DNA of 24,884 bases, taken from NCBI GenBank assembly GCA_964506935.1, contig CAZDOD010000015.1, forward strand, positions 1-24,884, given 5' to 3'. Positions 14,343 to 22,082 of the stretch are shown piece after piece. The stretch is from CAZDOD01 sp964506935 (GTDB lineage Bacteria > Desulfobacterota > Zymogenia > Zymogenales > Zymogenaceae). The stretch's first letter is position 1. The number at the start of each line of letters is the position of its first letter. The translations under genes and the position numbers were made by a program. The notes beneath the pieces were generated by a model, which was given only the letters and a program-made list of their open reading frames with translations, did no database searches and was not told where the DNA came from.

Positions 14343-15113
14343 CTATTCCTCCCTCTCTATGATCTCCTGTGCGAGTTCCAGATAGCTACTTGCCCCCTTG
14401 GAATTTATGTCGTAGAGGATAATGGGGAGACCGAAGCTCGAGCATTCAGAAAGACGAACATTTCTGGGGATTACGGCTTTGAAGACCTGGTCTTTAAAGT
14501 GTTGGGTTACCTCTTCGAGGACCTGGTGGGAGAGGTTGTTTCTCGCGTCGAACATGGTAAGGAGGATCCCCTCTATAAATAGTTTCTTGTTCAGACTCCT
14601 TTTGATGATATTTATCGTGTTTAGAAGCTGCCCCAATCCCTCCATGGCGAAATATTCACACTGAAGAGGGATTAGGACGCTGTGAGAAGCCGTCAAGGCG
14701 TTGACCGTCAATAGCCCGAGGGATGGGGGGCAGTCTATCAGTATATAGTCGAAGAGGTTGAGGATCTCCTCGACGGCGCTTTTTAGTTTGATCTCCCTGG
14801 CAATCGCCCCAACCAGCTCGATCTCCGCACCTATGAGGTCGGTATTGGATGGGGCGAGGGATAGGTATGGGAGCTCCTTTTTTGGCTTTATAATTATGCT
14901 GGGAAGCGGTATCTCTTCTATGATAACGTGATAGATGTTGCTGTTGATACTGTCTTTATCCACACCGAGGCCGCTTCCGGTGTTGGCCTGGGGGTCGATA
15001 TCGATTACGAGGGTCTTTTTTTCGGCGGCGGCGAGAGAAGATGATAGGTTGACCGCCGTGGTGGTCTTACCGACACCCCCTTTTTGATTTGCTATACATA
15101 TGACTTTTGCCAT
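14343..15113 (-). CDS. parA: Chromosome partition ATPase ParA (Soj family)
   Basis: 256 residues. It has the deviant Walker A motif KGGVGKTTT (11-19), the following PQANTGSGLG and the Walker B-like LIDCPPSLG, typical of small chromosomal ParA without an N-terminal DNA-binding extension. ParA binds DNA as an ATP dimer and is released by ParB, moving the origin region. I use ATG 15111-15113 (MAKVICIANQ); a TTG two codons earlier is less likely. Directly upstream are two parS sites. The gene is followed by parB with 1 bp between them. Confidence 0.97.
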   Translation of the reverse strand: MAKVICIANQKGGVGKTTTAVNLSSSLAAAEKKTLVIDIDPQANTGSGLGVDKDSINSNIYHVIIEEIPLPSIIIKPKKELPYLSLAPSNTDLIGAEIELVGAIAREIKLKSAVEEILNLFDYILIDCPPSLGLLTVNALTASHSVLIPLQCEYFAMEGLGQLLNTINIIKRSLNKKLFIEGILLTMFDARNNLSHQVLEEVTQHFKDQVFKAVIPRNVRLSECSSFGLPIILYDINSKGASSYLELAQEIIEREE

Positions 15114-15147
15114 TATCAAGAAACTCTAAAAGACCCTAAACCGCTTA

Positions 15148-15153
15148 AATATA
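15148..15153 (-). promoter_or_regulatory. Candidate extended -10 promoter for parAB
   Basis: Minus strand TGC-TATATT, with only a poor -35 (TTTAAG) 17 bp upstream. It lies about 35 bp before the parA ATG and about 100 bp from the nearest parS site. Confidence 0.4.
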
Positions 15154-15250
15154 GCATAAAGTCTGTGCCACTTAAAGTATAAAATGATGTGATTTTTGAG
15201 ATGACCTAATATTTTTGCCCCAAAGACCACACGATCTCGGGGAAGGGACA

Positions 15251-15266
15251 TGTTTCACGTGAAACA
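15251..15266. promoter_or_regulatory. parS centromere site 1
   Basis: TGTTTCACGTGAAACA, a perfect 16-bp palindrome identical to the widespread bacterial parS consensus, the loading site of ParB. It lies between mnmE and parA. Confidence 0.95.
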
Positions 15267-15298
15267 CAATAAGATATCGAAAATAGACAACCCCTTAA

Positions 15299-15314
15299 TG
15301 TTTCACGTGAAACA
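15299..15314. promoter_or_regulatory. parS centromere site 2
   Basis: A second perfect TGTTTCACGTGAAACA, 48 bp downstream of the first and 16 bp from the end of mnmE. Confidence 0.95.
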
Positions 15315-15329
15315 TCGAGGTATAAAAGA

Positions 15330-16712
15330 TCATTTCCCGATACAGAATCGCGAAAAGATGACATCGAGAACATCGTCGGCGGTAACTTCCCCCGTAACCT
15401 CGCCGAGACAGAATAGGGCGCCGCGCATATCCACGGCGATCAGCTCCGGCGGGACGCCGTTTTTACCGCCCTTTATCACCTCATCGAGATAATCATCCGC
15501 CCGCTTCATCGCCTCATAGTGGCGGACGTTGTTGATTATCACCTCATCTGCAACGGAACCGCCGCCATATTTCACGGCCTCTTTAATCTGCTCTTTTAGG
15601 CCGTCTATCCCGATATTCAAAAGCGCCGACGTCACAGCCGTCGGATAACCCATCTTGGGAGGTTCATATGAATCCTTTTCTTCTTTTAAAAGATCGATCT
15701 TGTTGAATACCACAACCATCCCCACATCCCCCATCTCCTCGATAATCCTCTCTTCCTTGTCTGTGATTTCGCTGGTGACATCCACTACCATGATAATCAG
15801 GTCGGCCCTGCCCGCCGCCTCAAGAGCCCTTTTGACACCCTCCCTCTCGGCCGATGAGCTTGTTTCAGCTAGCCCACAGGTGTCAACGAGCTTTACCGGT
15901 ATCCCCCCGATGTTTGTGAAGTCGGTGACGGTGTCCCTCGTTGTGCCCGGCTCCGGGGTCACGATGGCGCGGTCGAATTCCAAAAGGAGGTTCATAAGGC
16001 TCGACTTCCCCACATTGGGGCGCCCGATGATGACGACGCTTGCCCCCCCACGATATATCCTTCCCTCTCGATAAGTGGACAGAAGCGTCGCAATCTTATC
16101 TCTGATAAGCCCAACCTCACGTATCACCTCGTTATTGGAGATGGTATCCAAGTCCTCTTCAGGAAAGTCTATGGATGTCTCCACCTCTGCCAGAAGATCG
16201 ACCAGCGATTTTCTCATCTCAAATATCTCACGGGAAAGCCTCCCCTGAAGCTGTTTTGCGGAAATTATGAGGCCATCTCTACTCATCGAAGAGATGAGGT
16301 CAACGACGGCTTCGGCCTGGGCGAGGTCGAGCTTTCCGTTCATGAATGCCCTCCTCGTGAACTCGCCCCTTCCCGCAACCCTTGCACCCAAAGAGACGGC
16401 CCCTATCACAAGGGTCTCCAGAAGGAGTGGCCCGCCGTGACAGTGGAGTTCGACGATGTCTTCTCCCGTGTAAGAGTGCGGGGACTTCATATAAACGAAA
16501 AGCCCCTGGTCGATGGAATCTCCCTCGGGGCCTATCATTTGGCCGAAATACATTTTATGCGAGACTATTTTTTCTGGAGTGCTGAAAAATGAAAAGAGGC
16601 GCCTTCCTATCGAAAGCGCACCCTTGCCGGACAGCCTTACGACCCCTATGCCGCCCTCACCCGGCGGGGTCGCAACGGCAACTATCGTATCATAATGAAG
16701 CTCGTGTTCCAT
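15330..16712 (-). CDS. mnmE: tRNA modification GTPase MnmE (TrmE)
   Basis: 460 residues, full length. The N-terminal formyl-tetrahydrofolate-binding domain begins DTIVAVATPPGEGGIGVVRL and includes HCHGGPLLLE. The inserted G domain has GRPNVGKS (230-237), the switch region TTRDT, DTCG (277-280) and NKIDLLKE. The protein ends in the invariant FCIGK, whose Cys is needed for activity. With MnmG (not in this window) it modifies the wobble uridine of several tRNAs. Placement near parA and the rnpA/yidC/jag group is the ancestral origin-proximal order. The gene is 182 bp after jag. Confidence 0.97.
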   Translation of the reverse strand: MEHELHYDTIVAVATPPGEGGIGVVRLSGKGALSIGRRLFSFFSTPEKIVSHKMYFGQMIGPEGDSIDQGLFVYMKSPHSYTGEDIVELHCHGGPLLLETLVIGAVSLGARVAGRGEFTRRAFMNGKLDLAQAEAVVDLISSMSRDGLIISAKQLQGRLSREIFEMRKSLVDLLAEVETSIDFPEEDLDTISNNEVIREVGLIRDKIATLLSTYREGRIYRGGASVVIIGRPNVGKSSLMNLLLEFDRAIVTPEPGTTRDTVTDFTNIGGIPVKLVDTCGLAETSSSAEREGVKRALEAAGRADLIIMVVDVTSEITDKEERIIEEMGDVGMVVVFNKIDLLKEEKDSYEPPKMGYPTAVTSALLNIGIDGLKEQIKEAVKYGGGSVADEVIINNVRHYEAMKRADDYLDEVIKGGKNGVPPELIAVDMRGALFCLGEVTGEVTADDVLDVIFSRFCIGK

Positions 16713-16894
16713 GTCATATCGTACTTTCCCCTACCGATCCGCCTCTTTCTTGAGTCAAGGATTTCTTAAATACAATGGATGATTGAAAGTTAAAAAAGAA
16801 TTACCCTTTATAAGAAGTGAATTAAGGCCTGATACTTCCCTGCCCCCAATCTTAAACTACGGGCAGATTAGGTCTTTCGCTCACTCAAATCTAT

Positions 16895-17545
16895 CTACTG
16901 CTGCCTCTTGGCGGGGTAGACGATCACCTTCCTCCTCTCCCCCTCACCTCGGCTCTCAGTCCTCAGCTCACGGTCGGGTTTGAGCGCAAGATGAAAGAGC
17001 CTCCGCTCGCCGGACACCATGGGCTGTGCGGCAACGGGCTTTCCCAGTCTCTTTACCTTCCTTCCTATCTCTATCGCCATGCTCTTTATCTGCGCCTCCC
17101 GGCGACCCCTGTAACCCTCGCTGTCGAGGATGACCCTTATGTCTCTGTCATAATTGCGATGGACATACCTATTGACTACATACTGGAGTGCGTCTAGGGT
17201 CTGTCCCCTCCTGCCTATGACCAGACCCTCAGAATCCCCTTTTATATTCAGGATTATGCCATCTGGAGTTTCCTTTCCGGTAACGTCTGCATTAAGGCCC
17301 ATCTTCTCGATGATTTTGGAGAGAAATTCTTCGGCCTCCCTGACGGCCGATACCGAACTCTTCTCCCATGCCCTGATGGCCACCTTTTTCTTCTGAAAAA
17401 GCCCAAATACGCCTCCCGCGCCGGAATCGATGACCCTGTATTCCATATTGATCCTCTCGACGCCCAACTTCTCCGAAGCGGCCTTTAGGGTATCCTCCAG
17501 ATCCTTCCCTTCAACGATTATTCCTTTTTCTTCAATGGGATCCAT
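16895..17545 (-). CDS. jag: RNA-binding protein Jag/KhpB (SpoIIIJ-associated)
   Basis: 216 residues. An N-terminal Jag domain (IIVEGKDLEDTLKAASEKLG, ending in GGVFGLFQKKKVAIRA) is followed by a KH domain with the GxxG loop GRRG (111-114) and TLDALQYVVNRYVH. The C-terminal R3H domain has RRLFHLALKPDRELRTESRG (181-200) followed by EGERR (201-205). It binds RNA in the cytoplasm, and in other bacteria it partners with KhpA in cell-wall and division control. Its start is 9 bp after the yidC stop, so the two are in one operon. Confidence 0.95.
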   Translation of the reverse strand: MDPIEEKGIIVEGKDLEDTLKAASEKLGVERINMEYRVIDSGAGGVFGLFQKKKVAIRAWEKSSVSAVREAEEFLSKIIEKMGLNADVTGKETPDGIILNIKGDSEGLVIGRRGQTLDALQYVVNRYVHRNYDRDIRVILDSEGYRGRREAQIKSMAIEIGRKVKRLGKPVAAQPMVSGERRLFHLALKPDRELRTESRGEGERRKVIVYPAKRQQ

Positions 17546-17554
17546 GACATTATC

Positions 17555-19186
17555 TCAATCCTTTTTTATCTTGTTCAAATAAATCTGCTGGGCTATTGAC
17601 AACAAGTTACTTACGAAGAAGTAAAGAACCAGTCCCGATGGGAGATTCAGAAAGATCACGGTGAAAACCACCGGCATCAACATCATCATCTTCTGCTGTG
17701 TCGGATCGGCGCTGGTGGGAGTCATCTTCTGCTGGAGGAAGTAGGACAACCCCATCACTATAGGTGTTACATAGTATGGATCCATCTCCGAGAGATCCTG
17801 AATCCAGAAACAGAATGGGGATTGTCTGAGTTCAATAGCCACAAAGAGCGCCTTGTAAAGCGCAATAAATATCGGAAGCTGAAGCACCAGCGGGAGACAC
17901 CCCCCGAGGGGATTTATCTTGTGTGACTGATATAGGCGCATGACCTCCTGGTTCATCTTCTCCTTGTCACCCTTGTATTTCTCGCGTATCTCCGTGATTA
18001 GTGGTTGGATCTTCTGCATATCCTTCATCGACTTCATCGATTTATAGGTAATGGGATAAAGGATGAGCCTCACAACCACAGTAATGAGGATTATTGCGAC
18101 ACCGTAATTTTTAAAGACGGAAAAGAAGAGATTCAACAGCATTACAAGCGGAATCGAGAGGAATGCGAAGAAGCCGTAATCGATCGCGTCGCTTAGGGAA
18201 TAACCCACCGCATCCATTGCGTGGGATTCCTTTGGGCCGAGGTAAAGCTCCATTTCCTCCTCAATGAATTCCCCAGCTGGGATTGTGAATTCCTCCACAT
18301 GGTAGGTCCCTCTTATGAGATCTTCCTTCTCCCTGACCTCTTCAACCCCGTCTCCCTTCATACCCTCCACAACAAGGGCGTAGATGAAATACTTGGAATC
18401 GAAGCCGAACCACCCGATATTCCCCAATATCTCTTTTTCCTCGTTGGGCTTTATCTTTGTAGCCGCACTCTTCTCCAATTTACCTTCGGCCAAGACGAGA
18501 TAACTCTTCAGATATTGGTAGCGTCTGAAGAGGGCGAACGATTTTTTCTTCTTCGCAACTTCTAAAAACTCAAAGAGTGAGACGCTCATCTCACCATCGA
18601 CTTTTGTGTCTGAGAGGTTAGTAACCCTTACATCAAGCCCAACACCATAGTTATCGGGATTGAAGGTGTAGATTTTTTCCACCCTGAAATTATCCCCCTC
18701 CCAGTAAAGTGTCAGAGAATCCTCCCCCTCTAAAACGATGTGGTCGGCGTCATTATCGACCCGATATATCAGATCCTCCTCAAAGCTTCCCATGTTGGTG
18801 TCGAAGGCTATTTTTGGTGACAACTCCTCAACCCCGTCCGAGACGATATTCACCGGCGGCGAATCCTCCTCGATGGTCTCCTTGAAATCCTTTAGGTAAA
18901 AAGCCGATATCCTCCCCCCACCCGTCGTTATCATCACCCGATAAAGCGGAGTCTCGACCTCTATTACCTTCTCTTCCCCCCCGCCCGTAGTAATCGGTTT
19001 CGGCAGGGGCTTTTTTACCGGTTGTGGTTCTTCCTTTTCTCCAACCGCAACCTCCTCCGGGGTTGTCTCTTCCGTCACCACATCTTCGGTTGGTGGAATT
19101 GGCTCCTTAGGCTTTGCAAAAAACAGCTGCCACATAAGAAGGACCAAAAAAGAAAGGGCTATGGCCAGGACGGTCCTTTTTTCCAT
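17555..19186 (-). CDS. yidC: Membrane protein insertase YidC
   Basis: 543 residues, the Gram-negative long form. The first membrane segment (about 5-24, RTVLAIALSFLVLLMWQLFF) is followed by an acidic linker and a large periplasmic beta domain (about 65-335). The insertase domain then begins near 340 (FFAFLSIPLVMLLNLFFSVF) and includes VVVRLILYPITYKSMKSM, with the groove Arg, and GCLPLVLQLPIFIALYKALF. It inserts membrane proteins, among them ATP synthase c and a, alone or with Sec. The long periplasmic domain indicates an outer-membrane-bearing cell. It is 86 bp from rnpA, with no yidD in the gap. Confidence 0.97.
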   Translation of the reverse strand: MEKRTVLAIALSFLVLLMWQLFFAKPKEPIPPTEDVVTEETTPEEVAVGEKEEPQPVKKPLPKPITTGGGEEKVIEVETPLYRVMITTGGGRISAFYLKDFKETIEEDSPPVNIVSDGVEELSPKIAFDTNMGSFEEDLIYRVDNDADHIVLEGEDSLTLYWEGDNFRVEKIYTFNPDNYGVGLDVRVTNLSDTKVDGEMSVSLFEFLEVAKKKKSFALFRRYQYLKSYLVLAEGKLEKSAATKIKPNEEKEILGNIGWFGFDSKYFIYALVVEGMKGDGVEEVREKEDLIRGTYHVEEFTIPAGEFIEEEMELYLGPKESHAMDAVGYSLSDAIDYGFFAFLSIPLVMLLNLFFSVFKNYGVAIILITVVVRLILYPITYKSMKSMKDMQKIQPLITEIREKYKGDKEKMNQEVMRLYQSHKINPLGGCLPLVLQLPIFIALYKALFVAIELRQSPFCFWIQDLSEMDPYYVTPIVMGLSYFLQQKMTPTSADPTQQKMMMLMPVVFTVIFLNLPSGLVLYFFVSNLLSIAQQIYLNKIKKD

Positions 19187-19272
19187 TTAATCAGCCTCCA
19201 ATTTCATTACGATATATAAGTTTCATTCCCTTCGAGTGTGTTATAAACCTAACTCTGTCTTCCAAGCGCCTC

Positions 19273-19689
19273 TCAATCCTCTTTTTTAAATCGCTCGCCA
19301 AGATCTTTATTTAGTCTCTGAGTGAGTTTGAGGATATCATTCTCAAAAGGTACAAACGAGAGGAGCTTGGGCGTTTTTATGACAATTATCATTATATCTG
19401 TAGAGGGTGGGAAGGCCTTTTTGTTTAACCGAAAAACCTCCCTGACGAGCCTCTTTATCCTGTTCCTTGTGTGTGCTTTGCCGATTCGCTTCCCAACACT
19501 GATACCCAATCGGCAAAAATTCAGCTCGTTGGGGTGTGCAACTATTACGAAATCGCCTCCGGATACCCTCGTCCCTCCCCTTTTGAGTCTTAAAAAGTCC
19601 CTCCTTTTTCTTATCCTCTCTTCCTTAGATAAACCTTCGGAGGATGCAAAGACGGGGACATTCTTATCGTTATCGATATATGGCTCCAT
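19273..19689 (-). CDS. rnpA: Ribonuclease P protein component
   Basis: 138 residues. The family core begins ERIRKRRDFLRLKRGGTRVS and contains the signature GKRIGKAHTRNRIKRLVREV (RNR motif), which contacts the RNase P RNA. It assists the RNA in removing tRNA 5' leaders. The first 20 residues (EPYIDNDKNVPVFASSEGLS) are an extension beyond many homologues. An in-frame stop lies two codons before the ATG at 19687-19689 and no other good start is close, so the extension seems real. The ribosome site (GAGG) is unusually near the ATG. Confidence 0.94.
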   Translation of the reverse strand: MEPYIDNDKNVPVFASSEGLSKEERIRKRRDFLRLKRGGTRVSGGDFVIVAHPNELNFCRLGISVGKRIGKAHTRNRIKRLVREVFRLNKKAFPPSTDIMIIVIKTPKLLSFVPFENDILKLTQRLNKDLGERFKKED

Positions 19690-20059
19690 CGGCCTCTATA
19701 TGTCTTTTCTATGGAAAGTTCGGAAGCTGACATTACCCTTTCTTTGAAATCATAGTTGCAAAATTCGACCGTCTCTTTCTGAAAAAGGAAAAGTCTTTTG
19801 ATCTTACAGGATAAAAAACAAACCGTTGTGGCTTTTATCTAAATGTGAGAGAAATGATCATGGAGATTTACGGACAATCGAGCTATCACTATATTTATTT
19901 TGAAGATTTATGTTGAAGACATCTTTTCCAATAAATAGCCATAGACATCTTTACCATTTTCCTTTATCTCAACTCTATCTCAGCTTCATCTTAAAAATAG
20001 ATATAAGGAAAGACCACGTCCGCATCATGTATCCTGTAAAGGAGATACTATCCCATAAA
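19690..20059. other. Unusually long rnpA-rpmH spacer
   Basis: 370 bp between rnpA and rpmH, which are often close together in other bacteria. It is AT-rich, with no supported gene, RNA or strong terminator. An imperfect hairpin GTATC/GATAC lies just after the rpmH stop (near 20029-20048). Confidence 0.5.
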
Positions 20060-20194
20060 CTATGCGGATAGCTTTTTTCTCCCCTTTAGCCTTCTCCTTC
20101 GGATGATGTTTTTCCCGCCGGGCGAACTCATCCTCTTCAAAAAGCCGTGGTTTCTCTTCCTCCTCCTGTTACTTGGTTGAAAGGTCCTCTTCAT
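20060..20194 (-). CDS. rpmH: Large ribosomal subunit protein bL34
   Basis: A 44-codon gene reading MKRTFQPSNRRRKRNHGFLK at its start and ending RRRRLKGRKKLSA, the standard bL34 sequence of 44-46 residues, very rich in Arg and Lys. The middle (RMSSPGGKNIIR) is a usual length with slightly unusual SPGG where many have STKNGR. AAAGGTGAT precedes the ATG at good distance. bL34 binds 23S rRNA near the exit tunnel. It is the first gene of the rpmH-rnpA-yidC-jag order. Confidence 0.96.
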   Translation of the reverse strand: MKRTFQPSNRRRKRNHGFLKRMSSPGGKNIIRRRRLKGRKKLSA

Positions 20195-20260
20195 TTGCTA
20201 TCACCTTTATGAAATTTTCGATTATCCTATTTTTTATATGTCCAAAGTTAAGCTATATAT

Positions 20261-20280
20261 ACTTTACTTTACTTTACTTG
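20261..20280. repeat. Pentanucleotide tandem repeat (ACTTT)
   Basis: Three ACTTT units followed by ACTTG, in the leader upstream of rpmH. It is a short simple repeat with no clear function. Confidence 0.6.
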
Positions 20281-20373
20281 TTCGGAGATTTTTTCCCGAA
20301 TCCATCTCCTAAATTTATCCCGAACTCAATATATTAAAGATAAATTTTTAATACAATCTTGGAGTAAATCACA

Positions 20374-20379
20374 ATTATA
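20374..20379 (-). promoter_or_regulatory. Extended -10 promoter candidate for rpmH
   Basis: Minus strand TGC-TATAAT, a consensus -10 with TGn extension; the -35 at proper distance is poor. Two TTGACA hexamers (20386-20391, 20407-20412) lie 21 bp apart just upstream but at non-standard distances. The leader to rpmH would be about 170 bases. Confidence 0.5.
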
Positions 20380-20421
20380 GCATTTTGTCAAGATTTTTAC
20401 ACTTTATGTCAATGAAAATTA

Positions 20422-20450
20422 TTGACAATAGATTTTCGCCATGATACTAA
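20422..20450 (+). promoter_or_regulatory. Promoter of tRNA-Ala
   Basis: TTGACA (20422-20427), 17-bp spacer, TACTAA (20445-20450) with a TGA extension before it. The tRNA begins about 24 bp later. Confidence 0.6.
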
Positions 20451-20474
20451 TATTTTTAACATTATACAAATAGT

Positions 20475-20550
20475 GGGGCTGTAGCTCAGCTGGGAGAGCG
20501 CATGACTGGCAGTCATGAGGTCGACGGTTCGATCCCGTTCAGCTCCACCA
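20475..20550 (+). tRNA. tRNA-Ala (GGC)
   Basis: A complete 76-base cloverleaf. The acceptor GGGGCTG/CAGCTCC carries the G3-U70 pair that marks alanine tRNAs. The D-arm is GCTC...GAGC. The anticodon stem CATGA/TCATG has the loop CTGGCAG (anticodon GGC, reading GCC and GCU), and the T-arm is GACGG/CCGTT with one G-U pair. CCA is encoded. It stands alone and has its own promoter and terminator. Confidence 0.97.
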
Positions 20551-20560
20551 AAGATTTTTC

Positions 20561-20589
20561 GGGGTTACGAGTTTTCGTAACCCCTTTTT
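20561..20589 (+). terminator. Rho-independent terminator of tRNA-Ala
   Basis: A perfect 10-bp stem GGGGTTACGA/TCGTAACCCC with loop GTTT and five T after it. It is nearly identical to the terminator of the tRNA-Arg at 68-95. Confidence 0.9.
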
Positions 20590-20731
20590 CAGTGATAAGA
20601 AAAATTTATGGTTTTATCAGTCCGTCATCAATATATCCTTTTCAGGCAACATCACACATAAAACAGCCGGTGATTTTTTGCCGGTTCTCTTTATCCCATC
20701 CAGTCAAAATGAGTCTTTTCAAGGATATTAC

Positions 20732-20760
20732 TTGTATATAACCGGGAAATATCTTATAAG
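20732..20760 (+). promoter_or_regulatory. Promoter candidate for the PLP enzyme/DUF6206 operon
   Basis: TTGTAT (20732-20737), 17-bp spacer, TATAAG (20755-20760). The -35 is weak. The start would be about 38 bp before the ATG at 20805. Confidence 0.5.
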
Positions 20761-20804
20761 AGGGAAGGTATTTTTTTTGGCATATATATCAAAGAGGTTT
20801 TAAG

Positions 20805-22082
20805 ATGAATAAAGACATCATACCCGAAAACCAAAACAAGGATAACATAATCGATCTCGCCGCCCGCTATGTATGCCCGGGACGTGTCGATACATTTAAG
20901 ATGTTGGGGACGGTTCCCGTGATGGGGCGCCGCGAGGGTAATTACTTCTGGGATATCGACGGGAGAAAGCTGTTTGATGTCCACATAAACGGCGGGACAT
21001 ATAACCTCGGACACCGAAATCCCGAGATACTCTCGACACTCCGCGAGGCGATAGAGTACTACGACATCGGAAACCACCACTTCGTCAGCGTCGCCCGAAC
21101 GCGTCTCGCCGAGACCCTGATCCGTCTCGTCCCCGGAAGTCCGGGTTACTGCGTTTTTACGCCGGGGGGCGCCGAGGCGATCGACGTTACGATCCGAACC
21201 GCAAGGAAAGCGACGGGCCGAAGAAAAATAGTGGCCTTTGCTGAAGCATATCATGGGCACGGGAGTCTGGGGCTGAGGGCGGGTGGATATGCCAAGCTCG
21301 CCCGATATTTTTTGTCCGAGCGTCCCAAGGGTGAATTTGTCCTCGTGCCGTTTAATGATAAAGAAAAAATGGAAGACGCCCTGAAGGGGGGCGATATCGC
21401 GGCGGTTCTATCCGAGATGATACCGGCAACGAGCGGTTTTTTGATGCCTTCGAAAGACTACTTTCCCGCTGTGAAAAAAATGTGCGAGAAACACGGCTCG
21501 CTCTTTATCGCGGACGAAGTCCAAACCGGTTTGGGGCGCACCGGACAATTCTGGGCGTGCCAAGGATACGGCGTAGAGCCGGATATGCTCATTACCGGAA
21601 AGGGACTTTCGGGTGGAGTATATCCGATCGCCGCGGCGGTGTTATCAAAAGACGTCGCCGAATGGCTGAAGGAGGAAGGCTGGGGATATTCTTCAACCTT
21701 CGGCGGCTCCGAGCTAGGGTGCGTCATCGCACACAAGGTCCTCGAGATCACCGAGAGGCCGGGGGTACTTGAGAATGTGCGCGCTATGTCAGAGTTTCTA
21801 AAAGAGAAACTCTCTGAGGTGCAGAAGAGACATCCTTTTCTTATCGAGGTGAGACAAAACGGCCTTATTATAGGGCTTCGCTTCGACAATCCGCATGGGG
21901 GCCTGATGGTAGCGGCGTGCTGTTACGAATCGGGCCTGTGGGCCTTTCCCGCTGGGTTTGAGAGGTCGGTATTGCAGTTCAAGCCGAATATCCTGGTGGA
22001 TAAACCCGCATGTGAGGAGGCGCTGTCGCTACTTGAGGGTGCTATTTCGCTGTGTGAAGAGAGGTTCCTACAGAAAAAGTGA
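20805..22082 (+). CDS. Class-III PLP-dependent aminotransferase-fold enzyme
   Basis: 425 residues, full length for the fold. GGAEAID (121-127) binds the cofactor phosphate, YHG (149-151) stacks on the ring, ADEVQTGLGRTG (236-247) supplies the Asp to the pyridine N, and Lys266 in ITGKGLSGG is the PLP Schiff-base lysine. STFGGSELGC (297-306) replaces the usual THGGNPLAC. Near the C-terminus VLQFKPNIL stands where many transaminases have a carboxylate-binding LRxxPP. The lost Arg, and a likeness from memory to VLKFKPP of the phospho-lyases PHYKPL/ETNPPL, leave open whether it transfers amino groups or eliminates phosphate. It is probably cytoplasmic. AGAGG precedes the ATG. The stop overlaps the start of the DUF6206-like gene, so the two proteins should work together. 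Confidence 0.88.
   Translation: MNKDIIPENQNKDNIIDLAARYVCPGRVDTFKMLGTVPVMGRREGNYFWDIDGRKLFDVHINGGTYNLGHRNPEILSTLREAIEYYDIGNHHFVSVARTRLAETLIRLVPGSPGYCVFTPGGAEAIDVTIRTARKATGRRKIVAFAEAYHGHGSLGLRAGGYAKLARYFLSERPKGEFVLVPFNDKEKMEDALKGGDIAAVLSEMIPATSGFLMPSKDYFPAVKKMCEKHGSLFIADEVQTGLGRTGQFWACQGYGVEPDMLITGKGLSGGVYPIAAAVLSKDVAEWLKEEGWGYSSTFGGSELGCVIAHKVLEITERPGVLENVRAMSEFLKEKLSEVQKRHPFLIEVRQNGLIIGLRFDNPHGGLMVAACCYESGLWAFPAGFERSVLQFKPNILVDKPACEEALSLLEGAISLCEERFLQKK

Noticed and set aside
15160..15180. TGGCAC...TGC before parA resembling a sigma54 promoter
   Set aside because: The GG-to-GC spacing is two bases too long for a -24/-12 element.
15250..15492. Open frame starting MFHVKH
   Set aside because: It is the translation of the parS palindromes read into antisense mnmE.
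20195..20474. Possible replication origin near rpmH
   Set aside because: rpmH is often next to dnaA/oriC, but no cluster of DnaA boxes (TTATCCACA) or dnaA/dnaN genes is visible; the AT-rich run is better explained by divergent promoters.
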